The notes: a model not told the origin generated them from the sequence alone. Shown: positions 1-8,319, counted from the stretch's first letter. The stretch: DNA of 64,000 nucleotides from Streptomyces sp. SS1-1 (GCF_008973465.1 NZ_WBXN01000004.1:5744501-5808500); one strand, 5' to 3'. Program-made: numbers and translations.

Positions 1-405
1 CCGGCGGGTCTGCTCGACCACGCCGTTGCGGGCGTCGACGAGAATCACCGTCAGCTCGGCGGTGGACGCGCCGGTCACCATGTTCCGCGTGTACTGCACA
101 TGGCCCGGGGTGTCGGCCAGGATGAACCGGCGCCGGGGCGTGGCGAAGTAACGGTACGCCACGTCGATCGTGATGCCCTGCTCACGCTCGGCGCGCAGGC
201 CGTCGGTGAGCAGCGCGAGGTCGGGCGCGTCCTGGCCACGGCTCAAGGAGGCGCGCTCGACGGCCTCCAGCTGGTCGGCGAGCACCGACTTGGAGTCGTG
301 CAGGAGCCGCCCGACCAGGGTGGACTTGCCGTCGTCGACGGAGCCCGCGGTGGCGAACCGCAGCAGGGTGGTGGCCGAGAGTTCCTCGGTCGTCGTGGTG
401 CTCAT
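1..405 (-). CDS. cysN: Sulfate adenylyltransferase subunit 1 (GTPase), N-terminal part
   Basis: This is the first 135 codons of the regulatory GTPase of ATP sulfurylase, which couples GTP hydrolysis to formation of adenosine 5'-phosphosulfate with CysD. The visible part is an elongation-factor-like G domain: P-loop GSVDDGKST at residues 21-29, a switch region with EREQGITID, and the G3 motif DTPGH. The gene runs off the left edge of the window, so the C-terminal domains are not seen. The start ATG lies two bases after the cysD stop, so it is the last gene seen in the sulfur operon. High sequence typicality; identification is secure. Confidence 0.95.
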   Translation of the reverse strand, partial: MSTTTTEELSATTLLRFATAGSVDDGKSTLVGRLLHDSKSVLADQLEAVERASLSRGQDAPDLALLTDGLRAEREQGITIDVAYRYFATPRRRFILADTPGHVQYTRNMVTGASTAELTVILVDARNGVVEQTRR

Positions 406-407
406 GC

Positions 408-1346
408 TTAGAAGTACCCCTCGCGCTTACGGTCTTCCATCGCGGCCTCGGAGAGCTTGTCGTCGGCGCGGGTGGCGCCGCGCTCGGTGAGCCGGGACGC
501 GGCGATCTCGGTGATGACCTGCTCCAGGCTCACCGCGTCGGACTCCACGGCCCCGGTGCAGGACATGTCGCCGACGGTGCGGTAGCGCACGAGGCGCTTC
601 TCGACGGTCTCGTCGTCCTTCGGGCCGCCCCACTCACCGGCCGTCAGCCACATCCCGGAGCGCTTGAACACCTCGCGCTCGTGCGCGAAGTAGATCTGCG
701 GCAGCTCGATGCCCTCGCGGGCGATGTACTGCCAGACGTCCAGCTCGGTCCAGTTGGACAGCGGGAAGACCCGGACGTGCTCACCGGGCGCGTGCCGGCC
801 GTTGTACAGGTTCCACAGCTCGGGGCGCTGGCGGCGCGGGTCCCACTGGGAGAACTCGTCGCGCAGGCTGAACACCCGTTCCTTGGCGCGGGCCTTCTCC
901 TCGTCGCGGCGTCCGCCGCCGAAGACCGCGTCGAACTTCTCCGCCTGGATCTTCTCCGTCAGCGGCAGCGTCTGCAGCGGGTTGCGGGTGCCGTCCGGGC
1001 GCTCCTTGAGCACTCCGCGGTCGATGTAGTCCTGCACGGAGGCGACGTGCAGCCGCAGCCGGTGCCGCTCGACCGTGCGGTCCCGGTACTCGATGACCTC
1101 GGGGAAGTTGTGGCCCGTGTCCACGTGCAGCAGCGAGAACGGCACCGGCGCGGGCGCGAACGCCTTCAGCGCCAGATGCAGCATGACGATGGAGTCCTTG
1201 CCGCCGGAGAACAGGATCACCGGCCGCTCGAACTCGCCCGCCACCTCACGGAAGATGTGGACGGCCTCGGACTCCAGGGCGTCCAGGTGCGACAGGGCGT
1301 ACGGGCTGTCCGTGCCCTCCCGCTGCGTCGCGACGGTCGTCGTCAT
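408..1346 (-). CDS. cysD: Sulfate adenylyltransferase subunit 2
   Basis: Catalytic subunit of ATP sulfurylase (312 aa, normal length), which adenylates sulfate to APS in the cytoplasm as the first step of sulfate assimilation. The PP-loop SGGKDS (residues 47-52) of the PAPS-reductase/ATP-pyrophosphatase fold is present, and the C-terminus ends in the family-typical DRKREGYF. The start ATG overlaps the cysC stop as ATGA, implying translational coupling, and cysN follows two bases after its stop. It therefore belongs to the minus-strand sulfur operon that begins with sulfite reductase. Confidence 0.96.
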   Translation of the reverse strand: MTTTVATQREGTDSPYALSHLDALESEAVHIFREVAGEFERPVILFSGGKDSIVMLHLALKAFAPAPVPFSLLHVDTGHNFPEVIEYRDRTVERHRLRLHVASVQDYIDRGVLKERPDGTRNPLQTLPLTEKIQAEKFDAVFGGGRRDEEKARAKERVFSLRDEFSQWDPRRQRPELWNLYNGRHAPGEHVRVFPLSNWTELDVWQYIAREGIELPQIYFAHEREVFKRSGMWLTAGEWGGPKDDETVEKRLVRYRTVGDMSCTGAVESDAVSLEQVITEIAASRLTERGATRADDKLSEAAMEDRKREGYF

Positions 1347-1909
1347 GCCAGTCCCCTTTCGGTGAGCAGGGCGTACACGGACGCCGCGGACTCCTGCACG
1401 GTCTGGTGCTGCGACTCGATCCGAAGATCCGGCGACTCGGGCTCCTCGTAAGGGTCGTCGACCCCGGTGAGCCCGCTCAGCTCACCGGCGGCCTGCTTGG
1501 CGTACAGCCCCTTCACATCGCGGACGGAGCACACGTCGACCGGTGTGGCCACGTGCACCTCCAGATAGGGCGCCCCGCTCTCCTGGTGGCGCTTGCGGAC
1601 CGCCTCGCGGCTGTCGGCGTAGGGCGCGATCACCGGGACGAGCGTCGTGACGCCGTTGCGGGCGAGCAGTTCGGCGACGAAGCCGATGCGCTGCACGTTG
1701 GTGTGCCGGTCCTCGCGGCTGAAGCCGAGGCCCGCCGAGATGAACTCGCGGATCTCGTCGCCGTCGAGGACCTCGACCCGGTGGCCCTCGGCGCGCAGCC
1801 GGCCGGCCAGTTCATGGGCGATGGTGGTCTTGCCGGCGCTCGGCAGACCCGTGAGCCAGACGGTGGCTCCGGTCGTCACGTGGTTCTCCTGAGTCTGGGG
1901 GGTCGTCAT
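1343..1909 (-). CDS. cysC: Adenylylsulfate kinase
   Basis: APS kinase of 188 aa, which phosphorylates APS to PAPS. The Walker A motif GLPSAGKT is at residues 21-28, followed by the family motifs LDGDEIRE and FSREDRHTN, with VKGLYAKQ further on. I chose the ATG at 1909 because it forms an ATGA overlap with the cysH stop and leaves a family-length protein. The longer open frame upstream is cysH read in the wrong frame. Having both APS kinase and a CysH of the APS-reductase type (next entry) is common in Streptomyces; here PAPS may serve sulfonation rather than reduction, which is inference. Confidence 0.95.
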   Translation of the reverse strand: MTTPQTQENHVTTGATVWLTGLPSAGKTTIAHELAGRLRAEGHRVEVLDGDEIREFISAGLGFSREDRHTNVQRIGFVAELLARNGVTTLVPVIAPYADSREAVRKRHQESGAPYLEVHVATPVDVCSVRDVKGLYAKQAAGELSGLTGVDDPYEEPESPDLRIESQHQTVQESAASVYALLTERGLA

Positions 1910-2613
1910 CCGTGCAGTCCGCACTCGGTCTTGGCGCGGCCCGCCCAGCGGCCGGCGCGCGCGTCCTCGCCCTCGAGGACCCGGCGGGTGCACGGGGCGC
2001 AGCCCACGGAGGCGTAGCCGTCCGTCAGCAGCGGGTTGGTCAGTACGCCGTGCTCGGCGACGTAGGCGTCCACGTCGTCCTGGGTCCAGCGGGCGATGGG
2101 GGAGACCTTCACCTTCCGCTGCTTCTCGTCCCAGCCGACCACCGGGGTGTTCGCCCGGGTCGGGGACTCGTCGCGGCGCAGCCCGGTAGCCCAGGCCACG
2201 TACTTCGTGAGGCCCCGCTCCAGCGGCTCGACCTTGCGCAGCCTGCAGCACAGGTCGGGGTCGCGGTCGTGCAGCTTCGGGCCGTACTCGGCGTCCTGCT
2301 CGGCGACCGTCTGCCGGGGGGTGAGCGTGATGACGTCGACGTCCATCACGGCCTCGACGGCGTCCCGGGTGCCGATGGTCTCCTCGAAGTGGTAGCCGGT
2401 GTCCAGGAAGACCACGTCGACGCCGGGCATCGCACGGGAGGCGAGGTGGGCGACGACCGCGTCCTCCATCGAGGAGGTCACGCAGAACCGCGCGCCGAAG
2501 GTGCCGGCCGCCCACTGGAGGATCTCCAGCGCGGAGGCGTCCTCCAGGTCCCGGCCCGCCTGCTCGGCGAGCGCGCGCAGCTCGTCCGCCGTGCGTGCCT
2601 GAGTCACCGTCAT
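1906..2613 (-). CDS. cysH: Phosphoadenylyl/adenylyl-sulfate reductase
   Basis: Reductase of 235 aa producing sulfite from APS (or PAPS). It has the PP-loop-like segment CVTSSMED from residue 44, and both Cys pairs that ligate a [4Fe-4S] cluster in APS-type reductases: C122-C123 and C205/C208, plus the C-terminal ECGLH carrying the catalytic Cys. The two pairs point to APS rather than PAPS as substrate, by family knowledge. I chose the start at MTVTQ, which overlaps the stop of the upstream zinc-ribbon gene as ATGA. An upstream in-frame extension would run through that gene and is rejected. Confidence 0.93.
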   Translation of the reverse strand: MTVTQARTADELRALAEQAGRDLEDASALEILQWAAGTFGARFCVTSSMEDAVVAHLASRAMPGVDVVFLDTGYHFEETIGTRDAVEAVMDVDVITLTPRQTVAEQDAEYGPKLHDRDPDLCCRLRKVEPLERGLTKYVAWATGLRRDESPTRANTPVVGWDEKQRKVKVSPIARWTQDDVDAYVAEHGVLTNPLLTDGYASVGCAPCTRRVLEGEDARAGRWAGRAKTECGLHG

Positions 2614-2789
2614 ATCTCGTCTCCCCCCGTGTCGTTGTGCCGAAGGCCCTGTGCGAGCAGGCCGAGGAACTTCAGCCGGAAGGCGCGGTTGCACGCGGCG
2701 CACTCCCAGGCGCCGTGGCCCTCCTCGCTCGGGCGCAGGTCCTCGTCGCCGCAGTAGGGGCAGTAGAAGGGCGCGGCCCGCTCGCTCAT
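2610..2789 (-). CDS. Small zinc-ribbon protein in the sulfur operon
   Basis: A 59-residue protein between sulfite reductase and cysH. It has two CxxC pairs, C10/C13 (FYCPYCGDED) and C30/C33 (ECAACNR), spaced as in a rubredoxin-like zinc ribbon, followed by a basic amphipathic stretch FRLKFLGLL. Both ends overlap neighbours by four bases (ATGA): with the sulfite reductase stop upstream and the cysH start downstream. The tight coupling suggests a role in sulfite or APS reduction, perhaps metal or electron handling or regulation. No function can be assigned from sequence. Confidence 0.85.
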   Translation of the reverse strand: MSERAAPFYCPYCGDEDLRPSEEGHGAWECAACNRAFRLKFLGLLAQGLRHNDTGGDEI

Positions 2790-4486
2790 GACAGGGCCTC
2801 CTCCGAGGCCCGCGCGGCCCAGGACGCGAACCGCTCGCCGTCCTCGCGCTCCGCCTGGAACCGCTTGAGGACCCGCTCGATGTAGTCGGGCAGCTCCTCC
2901 GAGGTGACCTTCAGACCGCGGACCTTGCGGCCGAACCCGGCCTCCAGGCCGAGCGCGCCGCCGAGGTGCACCTGGTAGCCCTCGACCTGCTCGCCCCGGT
3001 CGTTGAGGACCAGCTGCCCCTTGAGACCGATGTCCGCCACCTGGATACGGGCGCAGGCGTTCGGGCAGCCGTTGAGGTTGATGGTCAGCGGCTCCGCGAA
3101 GTCCGGCAGGCGGCGCTCCAGTTCGTCGATCAGCTGGGAGCCGCGCTGCTTGGTCTCGACGATCGCGAGCTTGCAGAACTCGATGCCGGTGCAGGCCATC
3201 GTGCCGCGCCGGAAGGTGGACGGCCGCGCGGTCAGATCGAGCGCCTCCAGGCCCTCGACCAGCGAGTCGACCTGGTCCTGCTCGACGTCCAGCACGATCA
3301 TCTTCTGCTCGACGGTGGTGCGCACCCGGCCCGAGCCATGGGCCTCGGCCAGGTCGGCGATCTTCGTGAGCGTGGCGCCGTCGACGCGTCCCACGCGCGG
3401 GGCGAAGCCGACGTAGAAGCGGCCGTCCTGCTGCCGGTGCACGCCGATGTGGTCGCGCCACTGCTGGACGGGCTGCTCGGGGGCGGGCCCGTCGATGAGC
3501 TTGCGCCCGCCCAGGTACTCGTCCTCGAGGACCTGGCGGAACTTCTCCGCGCCCCAGTCGGCGACGAGGAACTTCAGCCGGGCCCGGTTGCGCAGCCGCC
3601 GGTAGCCGTAGTCACGGAAGATCGAGATGACGCCCTCGTAGACGTCCGGCACCTCGTCGATCGGCACCCAGGCGCCGAGCCGCACGCCCAGCTTGGGGTT
3701 GGTGGACAGACCGCCGCCGACCCAGAGGTCGAAGCCGGGGCCGTGCTCGGGGTGCACCACGCCGACGAACGCGACGTCGTTGATCTCGTGCACCACGTCG
3801 AGGAGCGGCGATCCCGAGATGGCCGTCTTGAACTTGCGGGGGAGGTTGGAGTAGGCCGGGTTGTTCAGGACCCGGCGCTTCATCTCCTCCAGCGCGGGGG
3901 TGGCGTCGATGATCTCGTCCTCGGCGATCCCGGCGACCGGCGAGCCGATCATCACACGCGGGGTGTCGCCGCAGGCCGTGACCGTGGACAGGCCCACACC
4001 CTCCAGCCGCTCCCAGATCGCGGGCACGTCCTCGATCCGGATCCAGTGGTACTGGACGTTCTGCCGGTCGGTGATGTCGGCGGTCCCGCGCGCGTACTCC
4101 TGCGAGACCTCGCCGATCACCCGCAGCTGCCGCGTGGTCAGCGCGCCGCCGTCGATGCGGACGCGCAGCATGAAGTAGGAGTCGTCCAGCTCCTCCGGCT
4201 CCAGGACGGCCGTCTTGCCGCCGTCGATCCCGGGCTTGCGCTGGGTGTACAGCCCCCACCAGCGCATCCGGCCGCGCAGATCGTTCGGGTCGATGGAGTC
4301 GAAGCCGCGCTTGGAGTAGATCGTCTCAATGCGTGTCCGCACATTGAGACCGTCGTCGTCCTTCTTGAACTGCTCGTTGCCGTTCAGCGGGGTGTGGTGG
4401 CCCACGGCCCACTGACCCTCACCGCGGTGACGGCTCACCTTGCGGCGCGGAGTCGCGGCGGCAGGCTTCTGCGGGGTGGCGGCCAT
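2786..4486 (-). CDS. sir: Ferredoxin-dependent nitrite/sulfite reductase
   Basis: Siroheme [4Fe-4S] reductase of 566 aa that makes the six-electron reduction of sulfite to sulfide. Two ferredoxin-like half domains are each followed by a catalytic domain. The four cluster cysteines are C432/C438 (ACTGIEFC) and C474/C478 (NGCPNAC). The sulfur-operon context favours sulfite over nitrite as substrate. The start is ATG at 4486, ten bases after AAGGA; the in-frame extension to 4546 has no better signal. It is the first enzyme gene of the operon and overlaps the zinc-ribbon gene by ATGA. A leader peptide lies 129 bases upstream. Confidence 0.94.
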   Translation of the reverse strand: MAATPQKPAAATPRRKVSRHRGEGQWAVGHHTPLNGNEQFKKDDDGLNVRTRIETIYSKRGFDSIDPNDLRGRMRWWGLYTQRKPGIDGGKTAVLEPEELDDSYFMLRVRIDGGALTTRQLRVIGEVSQEYARGTADITDRQNVQYHWIRIEDVPAIWERLEGVGLSTVTACGDTPRVMIGSPVAGIAEDEIIDATPALEEMKRRVLNNPAYSNLPRKFKTAISGSPLLDVVHEINDVAFVGVVHPEHGPGFDLWVGGGLSTNPKLGVRLGAWVPIDEVPDVYEGVISIFRDYGYRRLRNRARLKFLVADWGAEKFRQVLEDEYLGGRKLIDGPAPEQPVQQWRDHIGVHRQQDGRFYVGFAPRVGRVDGATLTKIADLAEAHGSGRVRTTVEQKMIVLDVEQDQVDSLVEGLEALDLTARPSTFRRGTMACTGIEFCKLAIVETKQRGSQLIDELERRLPDFAEPLTINLNGCPNACARIQVADIGLKGQLVLNDRGEQVEGYQVHLGGALGLEAGFGRKVRGLKVTSEELPDYIERVLKRFQAEREDGERFASWAARASEEALS

Positions 4487-4615
4487 GGTTGATACGTCCT
4501 TCGGGACAGGCGGGAATGCGGCTTTGACCTGCGCATACGGGCGCACGGGCAGAGGTGCGCGGCATCGCGCGGGGTGGAAGCGTGAAGAAGAGAGGTGTCG
4601 GGCGCTGAAGGGAGG

Positions 4616-4699
4616 TCAGCGCACCGGACAGATGGCGCTGGACATGCGGCCCAGGTCGACGTGCCGCCGACTCACCAAGGCAATTCCAGTTCCAGGCAT
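4616..4699 (-). CDS. Putative cysteine-attenuation leader peptide
   Basis: A 27-codon open frame on the minus strand reading MPGTGIALVSRRHVDLG (first part) and ending in RMSSAICPVR, stop TGA at 4616-4618. The SRRHVDLGR core followed by a late Cys is the pattern of short leader peptides that precede sulfur genes in many actinomycetes (family knowledge). The Cys codon lies four codons before the stop, where ribosome stalling under cysteine shortage could alter structure in the 129-base region before sir. No strong Shine-Dalgarno sequence precedes it. Conservation of the core makes chance unlikely, but translation is not shown. Confidence 0.75.
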   Translation of the reverse strand: MPGTGIALVSRRHVDLGRMSSAICPVR

Positions 4700-4752
4700 G
4701 ACGGAAGCGTGTCACGGCGATCTGAGACCAGTCCAGCTTCGTCCGAGATGCG

Positions 4753-4787
4753 GACACCCTTGTCCCGTAGAATGAGACAAGGGTGTC
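4753..4787. promoter_or_regulatory. Perfect 12-bp inverted repeat upstream of the sulfur operon leader
   Basis: GACACCCTTGTC (4753-4764) and GACAAGGGTGTC (4776-4787) are exact inverted repeats separated by 11 bases. The site is 54 bases upstream of the leader peptide start and 39 bases downstream of the GNAT gene stop. It could be a dimeric-regulator operator for the sulfur operon, or a transcription terminator for the GNAT gene; no U-rich tail follows. The sequence alone does not decide. Confidence 0.5.
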
Positions 4788-4825
4788 GTGGGTCACAAGG
4801 CCCGTGGGGACCGTTTCCGGCCAGG

Positions 4826-5398
4826 TCAGCCGGCGTACGCCCCGGGCCACGGGCCGGGCGTCGCCACCTCGGCCTCCTCCTCGACCTTCGTGTCGAACAG
4901 CGTGAAGCCCCGGCGCTGGTAGTTGGCCATCGCGTGCTCCCCGTCCTTGCTGCAGGTGTGCAGCCACACCCGCTTGGTCGGCGGCAGCTCCGGCCACCGC
5001 TCCGCCAGGTCCCAGGCGCGGGCGGTGCCGTACGACAGCAGATGGCCGCCGATCCGCCGCCCCCGGAACGCCGGGATCAGGCCGAAGTAGACGATCTCCA
5101 CGACCCCGCCGTCCTGCGCCTCGAGCTCCACATAGCCCGCCGGCGTCCCGCGGTCGTACGCCACCCACGTCTCGACGCCCGGACGCGCCAGCTGCTCCTG
5201 CCAGCGGGCGTAGCTCCAGCCGAGCCGGTCCACCCAGCGGATGTCCCCGCCGACGGACGCGTACAGGAAACGGCTGAACTCGGGCGAGGGGACCTCGGCG
5301 CGGACGACCCGCACGTCCCCGTCCGGCGCTTCGGCCGGGAGGAGGTCGGTGGGGGCGGTCTGTTCCAGGGACCAGGTGGTCACGGTGATGCTCGGCAT
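4826..5398 (-). CDS. GNAT family N-acetyltransferase
   Basis: Protein of 190 aa with the GNAT acetyl-CoA fold: the central beta-strand segment EIVYFGLIPAFRGRRIGG holds the Q/R-x-x-G-x-G/A-type pyrophosphate loop (RGRRIGG), followed by a typical C-terminal helix and YQRRGF. Substrate unknown. I prefer ATG at 5398 (MPSITV) over a TTG four codons upstream. It is transcribed in the same direction as the sulfur operon but separated from it by about 340 bases to sir, including an inverted repeat, so it is probably a separate unit. Confidence 0.85.
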   Translation of the reverse strand: MPSITVTTWSLEQTAPTDLLPAEAPDGDVRVVRAEVPSPEFSRFLYASVGGDIRWVDRLGWSYARWQEQLARPGVETWVAYDRGTPAGYVELEAQDGGVVEIVYFGLIPAFRGRRIGGHLLSYGTARAWDLAERWPELPPTKRVWLHTCSKDGEHAMANYQRRGFTLFDTKVEEEAEVATPGPWPGAYAG

Positions 5399-5465
5399 GC
5401 CGTCAGGCAATCATCCCGACGGCGGATCTGTCGATCGGCCCCCCCGCTCCCGGACCGGCGCCGCC

Positions 5466-6746
5466 TCAGTCCAGGGCGGCGTCGATCGACCGCAGCGGCA
5501 CCGCGAACAGCGTCCGTCCGGACTGGGACCACACCTCGCCGGTCGCCTCCCAGTACGACAGGGAACCGGCACCCATGCCCCAGCACCTCGGGGCGCCCTC
5601 CGTGCCGCACCGCGTCGCCTCCGCGCCGTCGGTGTCCTGGCGCCACAGGCTGCCGTGCCGGTCGGTACGGGCCGGGGCGCGCCCCACGTACCAGCCGGAC
5701 CGGTCCGACCCCGGTGCCCGGCGCGACAGCACACCCTCGACGCCGGACGCCTCCGTCTCGTACGCCTCGACGGCCCGGACCGCCCCGGCGCCGTCCGTGG
5801 CCAGCAGGCCGGTGCGGGCCGGGTCCTTGCTGAACGCGTACCGCCACAGCCGGGCGTGCCCGTCGCCGTCCGGCGCGGTCCACTCGCTCGCGACCAGGCT
5901 GTCCGGCGCCGTGCTGCGGTCCAGTGACACCGCCCCCAGCCGGGGCGCGTCCCGGCCGGTCAGCCGGTACGAGCCGACGGCCGGCAGCACGAAGTCGAGG
6001 CCGTGCGCCGACCAGCCGGAGCCGGTCCGGCCCACGGCGGCACTGTCGACCGTCGTGCGCTGGACGCGGTCCAGGTCGTACACGTACAGCCCGTCGCCCG
6101 CGGTGACCAGCAGCTTGTCCTGGTACCAGACCATGCCCGTCAGCCGGGACGTCATCGGGCGGTAGTCCCGTCCGCCGTCCACCGGGACGACGAGCAGCGC
6201 CGACGTGTACAGCAGCTGGTCCATGTCGGTGGCGTCCACGAACGACACCCTGGCCAGCGAACCGCCGTCCTGGCTCCAGCCGGACAGGATCACCCGGTGG
6301 TCGTTCCACCAGCCGTCGTCGTCGGCGTCTCCCGAGGTGGTCACCGCTCCCGCCCGCCAGGACCGGGTGTCCCCGGCGTCCCAGCAGTACGCGCGGGTGG
6401 CCGCCGGGGCGACCGGCAGCCCCGTACGCTCCGCCTCCGTGCACCCGTCCGCGTCCCGCAGCGTGTGCTCGGCGCCCTCCAGGACGGCGCCCACCCCGAC
6501 CGGCTTGCCCATCGCGGAGGACAGTCTGTCCAGCGTCTCCTCGGGGACGAGCCGCTCATGCAGCCGCAGCGCCTCCGTCCCGGCGGCTCCCGCGAGCGGC
6601 TTCAACGCCCCCGGATCGTCACCCACCGTGGCCTGCGAGGCGCTGATCATCGTGGCGGCGGCGGTGAGCGCCAGGGCGGTTCCGGCGAGGAACGCGCGCA
6701 GCGCACGGCCCTGCTTGCGTCGACGGTGTCTGCCGCGGTGCTTCAT
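5466..6746 (-). CDS. Secreted protein of unknown function, possibly beta-propeller
   Basis: A 426-residue protein starting MKHRGRHRRRKQGRALR, with a strongly basic n-region and then a hydrophobic stretch (about residues 18-38) ending near ISASQA, a plausible Sec signal peptide. The mature part has repeated W/Y-x-D-x-LLVT-x-G-x-GLYVYDL-like segments resembling beta-propeller blades, and a few cysteines. Start ATG at 6746 has GGGAGG four bases upstream; the longer frame upstream is not needed. I do not recognise a named family. Confidence 0.75.
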   Translation of the reverse strand: MKHRGRHRRRKQGRALRAFLAGTALALTAAATMISASQATVGDDPGALKPLAGAAGTEALRLHERLVPEETLDRLSSAMGKPVGVGAVLEGAEHTLRDADGCTEAERTGLPVAPAATRAYCWDAGDTRSWRAGAVTTSGDADDDGWWNDHRVILSGWSQDGGSLARVSFVDATDMDQLLYTSALLVVPVDGGRDYRPMTSRLTGMVWYQDKLLVTAGDGLYVYDLDRVQRTTVDSAAVGRTGSGWSAHGLDFVLPAVGSYRLTGRDAPRLGAVSLDRSTAPDSLVASEWTAPDGDGHARLWRYAFSKDPARTGLLATDGAGAVRAVEAYETEASGVEGVLSRRAPGSDRSGWYVGRAPARTDRHGSLWRQDTDGAEATRCGTEGAPRCWGMGAGSLSYWEATGEVWSQSGRTLFAVPLRSIDAALD

Positions 6747-6896
6747 CAAACCTCCCGAGGCGAGCCAACTGCGCCCATCGGTCCGAGCGTTGACCAAAGG
6801 AGCAGGTGGGGCGGCCCGTACCAGGGATGCTACGGCAGGAAGGCCCCCTCGCGGACGAAGACCCTGCAAATATGCGGAAGAAGGTTGCCGTCCGGG

Positions 6897-8189
6897 TCAT
6901 CCCGGCCGTGATCCGGACTCGCGCACCCGTGCGATCCCCGGCGCCGTCGAGTGCGGCAGCAGGGCGCCCGGATCGCGCGGCAGCACCACCTCGACCTCGG
7001 CGTCCTCCCGGAAGCGGTACGGCCGGTGCTCCAGATGCGCCCCGAGATAGCGGCGCACCCGCGACATCTCGGCACGCACCGTCACCGTGCGCCGCGCGTC
7101 CCCGAACATGTCCTCCGCCAGGCGCGCCGCGCTGCGCCCGCCCCGGTCCATCGCCAGCAGGCACAGCAACTCGGCGTGCCGGGGACTCAGTTCGTGACTC
7201 CAGGTCCCGGCGCCGCCGGACACCGTCACCGACCAGCGGCGCGGCTCGCCCAGATCCAGCGTGATCCGGGTGGCGGCGGGCGCCCCGGGTTCGTCGCAGG
7301 CCCGCAGCAGCCAGCCCCCGGCCAGCGGCTCCATCGTGCACAGCCCGAGCGGCGGCAGCCATCTGCGGCCCGGCACGGGCGACTTGGGCAGCGCGACCCG
7401 GTGCAGGTACGGCATCCCGGTCACCGCCGCCGTCCAGCCGTCCCGGTCCACGACGACGGCCCGCCCGGTCAGCCGGGCCAGCGCCGGCGCCGCCACCGCC
7501 CGCAGCCGCTCCAGCGAGGCCGTGTGCAGCTCCCGCAGCCGGGCCTCGGCCAGCTTGGCCACCGAGCCGACCCAGGCGAGCGTCGCCGGATGCATCGTCT
7601 CCAGCGGCCCGCTGACGTCCACCACACCGATCAGCCGGCCGTCCCGCGGGTCCGTGATCGGCGCGCCCGTGCACGTCCACGAGGTCTGCGAGCGCTGGAA
7701 GTGCTCGGCGGCGAAGACCTGCACGGGCCGGCGCACCACCGCCGGGGTGCCCACGCCGTTCGTGCCGACGACGCTCTCCCGCCAGTCCGCGCCGAGTTCG
7801 AAGCCGAGGCCGTCGGCCTTGCGCAGCACCGAGGGGCTGCCCTCCCGCCACAGCACCCGGCCCTCGTCGTCGGCGACGACCATGATGTGGTGGGCGACGT
7901 CCGCGACCGACAGCAGGCCCTCGCGCAGCACCGGCAGCACATGCCGCAGCGCGGTCTCCTCCCGGCGCCGCTGCACCTCCTCCCGGGACAGCAGGCCCGC
8001 GCGGACGTCGTGGTCCGGGTCCACACCGCTGCGCAGCAGGCGTTCCCAGGACTGCTCGATCACCGGGCGCGGCGCCACGGGCGCGCGCTGCCCGGAGAGC
8101 GTGGCGGCGCGGACGTCGCTGAGCACGCGCGCGGCGCGTGCCGAGTCCACGGCTGCCAGCTGCGTCACGTCCGTCGGCGAGAGCGCCAA
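6897..8189 (-). CDS. GAF-domain transcriptional regulator with C-terminal winged-helix DNA-binding domain
   Basis: A 430-residue regulator. The N-terminal part (ERLLRSGVDPDH, GAF region with SPSVLRKADGLGFELG, WRESVVGTNGVGT and GVVDVSGP) is the AcoR-like sensor arrangement of sigma54-activator relatives, but there is no AAA+ domain. The C-terminal about 80 residues (ELSPRHAELLCLLA, then RTVTVRAEMSRVRRYLG) look like an OmpR-type winged helix. Start TTG at 8189 is chosen because GGGAGGA precedes it by four or five bases; an in-frame ATG at 8234 is an alternative. It lies downstream of an acyl-CoA dehydrogenase gene on the same strand, behind a hairpin and an array of short repeats. Confidence 0.8.
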   Translation of the reverse strand: MALSPTDVTQLAAVDSARAARVLSDVRAATLSGQRAPVAPRPVIEQSWERLLRSGVDPDHDVRAGLLSREEVQRRREETALRHVLPVLREGLLSVADVAHHIMVVADDEGRVLWREGSPSVLRKADGLGFELGADWRESVVGTNGVGTPAVVRRPVQVFAAEHFQRSQTSWTCTGAPITDPRDGRLIGVVDVSGPLETMHPATLAWVGSVAKLAEARLRELHTASLERLRAVAAPALARLTGRAVVVDRDGWTAAVTGMPYLHRVALPKSPVPGRRWLPPLGLCTMEPLAGGWLLRACDEPGAPAATRITLDLGEPRRWSVTVSGGAGTWSHELSPRHAELLCLLAMDRGGRSAARLAEDMFGDARRTVTVRAEMSRVRRYLGAHLEHRPYRFREDAEVEVVLPRDPGALLPHSTAPGIARVRESGSRPG

Positions 8190-8222
8190 GGGTCCTCCCG
8201 GCAGAAGAGGTCTCAACCTGAC

Positions 8223-8319
8223 TGTGCGTCTCATTGTGTGCGTCTCATAGTGCCGCTCCGGCACACACGGAGGGACACAGTCCGCACACAGACGCCAACA
8301 AGTTGCAACCCCTTGCAAC
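8223..8319. promoter_or_regulatory. Direct and inverted repeats upstream of the GAF regulator
   Basis: TGTGCGTCTCAT occurs twice in tandem (8223-8234 and 8237-8248). Further upstream of the gene, GTTGCAA (8302-8308) and TTGCAAC (8313-8319) form a perfect 7-bp inverted repeat with a CCCC spacer. The latter has the shape of a dimer-binding site and is a plausible operator, perhaps autoregulatory. No direct evidence of binding. Confidence 0.45.

Noticed and set aside
1343..2515. A 390-residue open frame containing CysC plus a long Arg-rich N-terminal extension
   Set aside because: The extension is the cysH coding region read in another frame; the real cysC starts at 1909.
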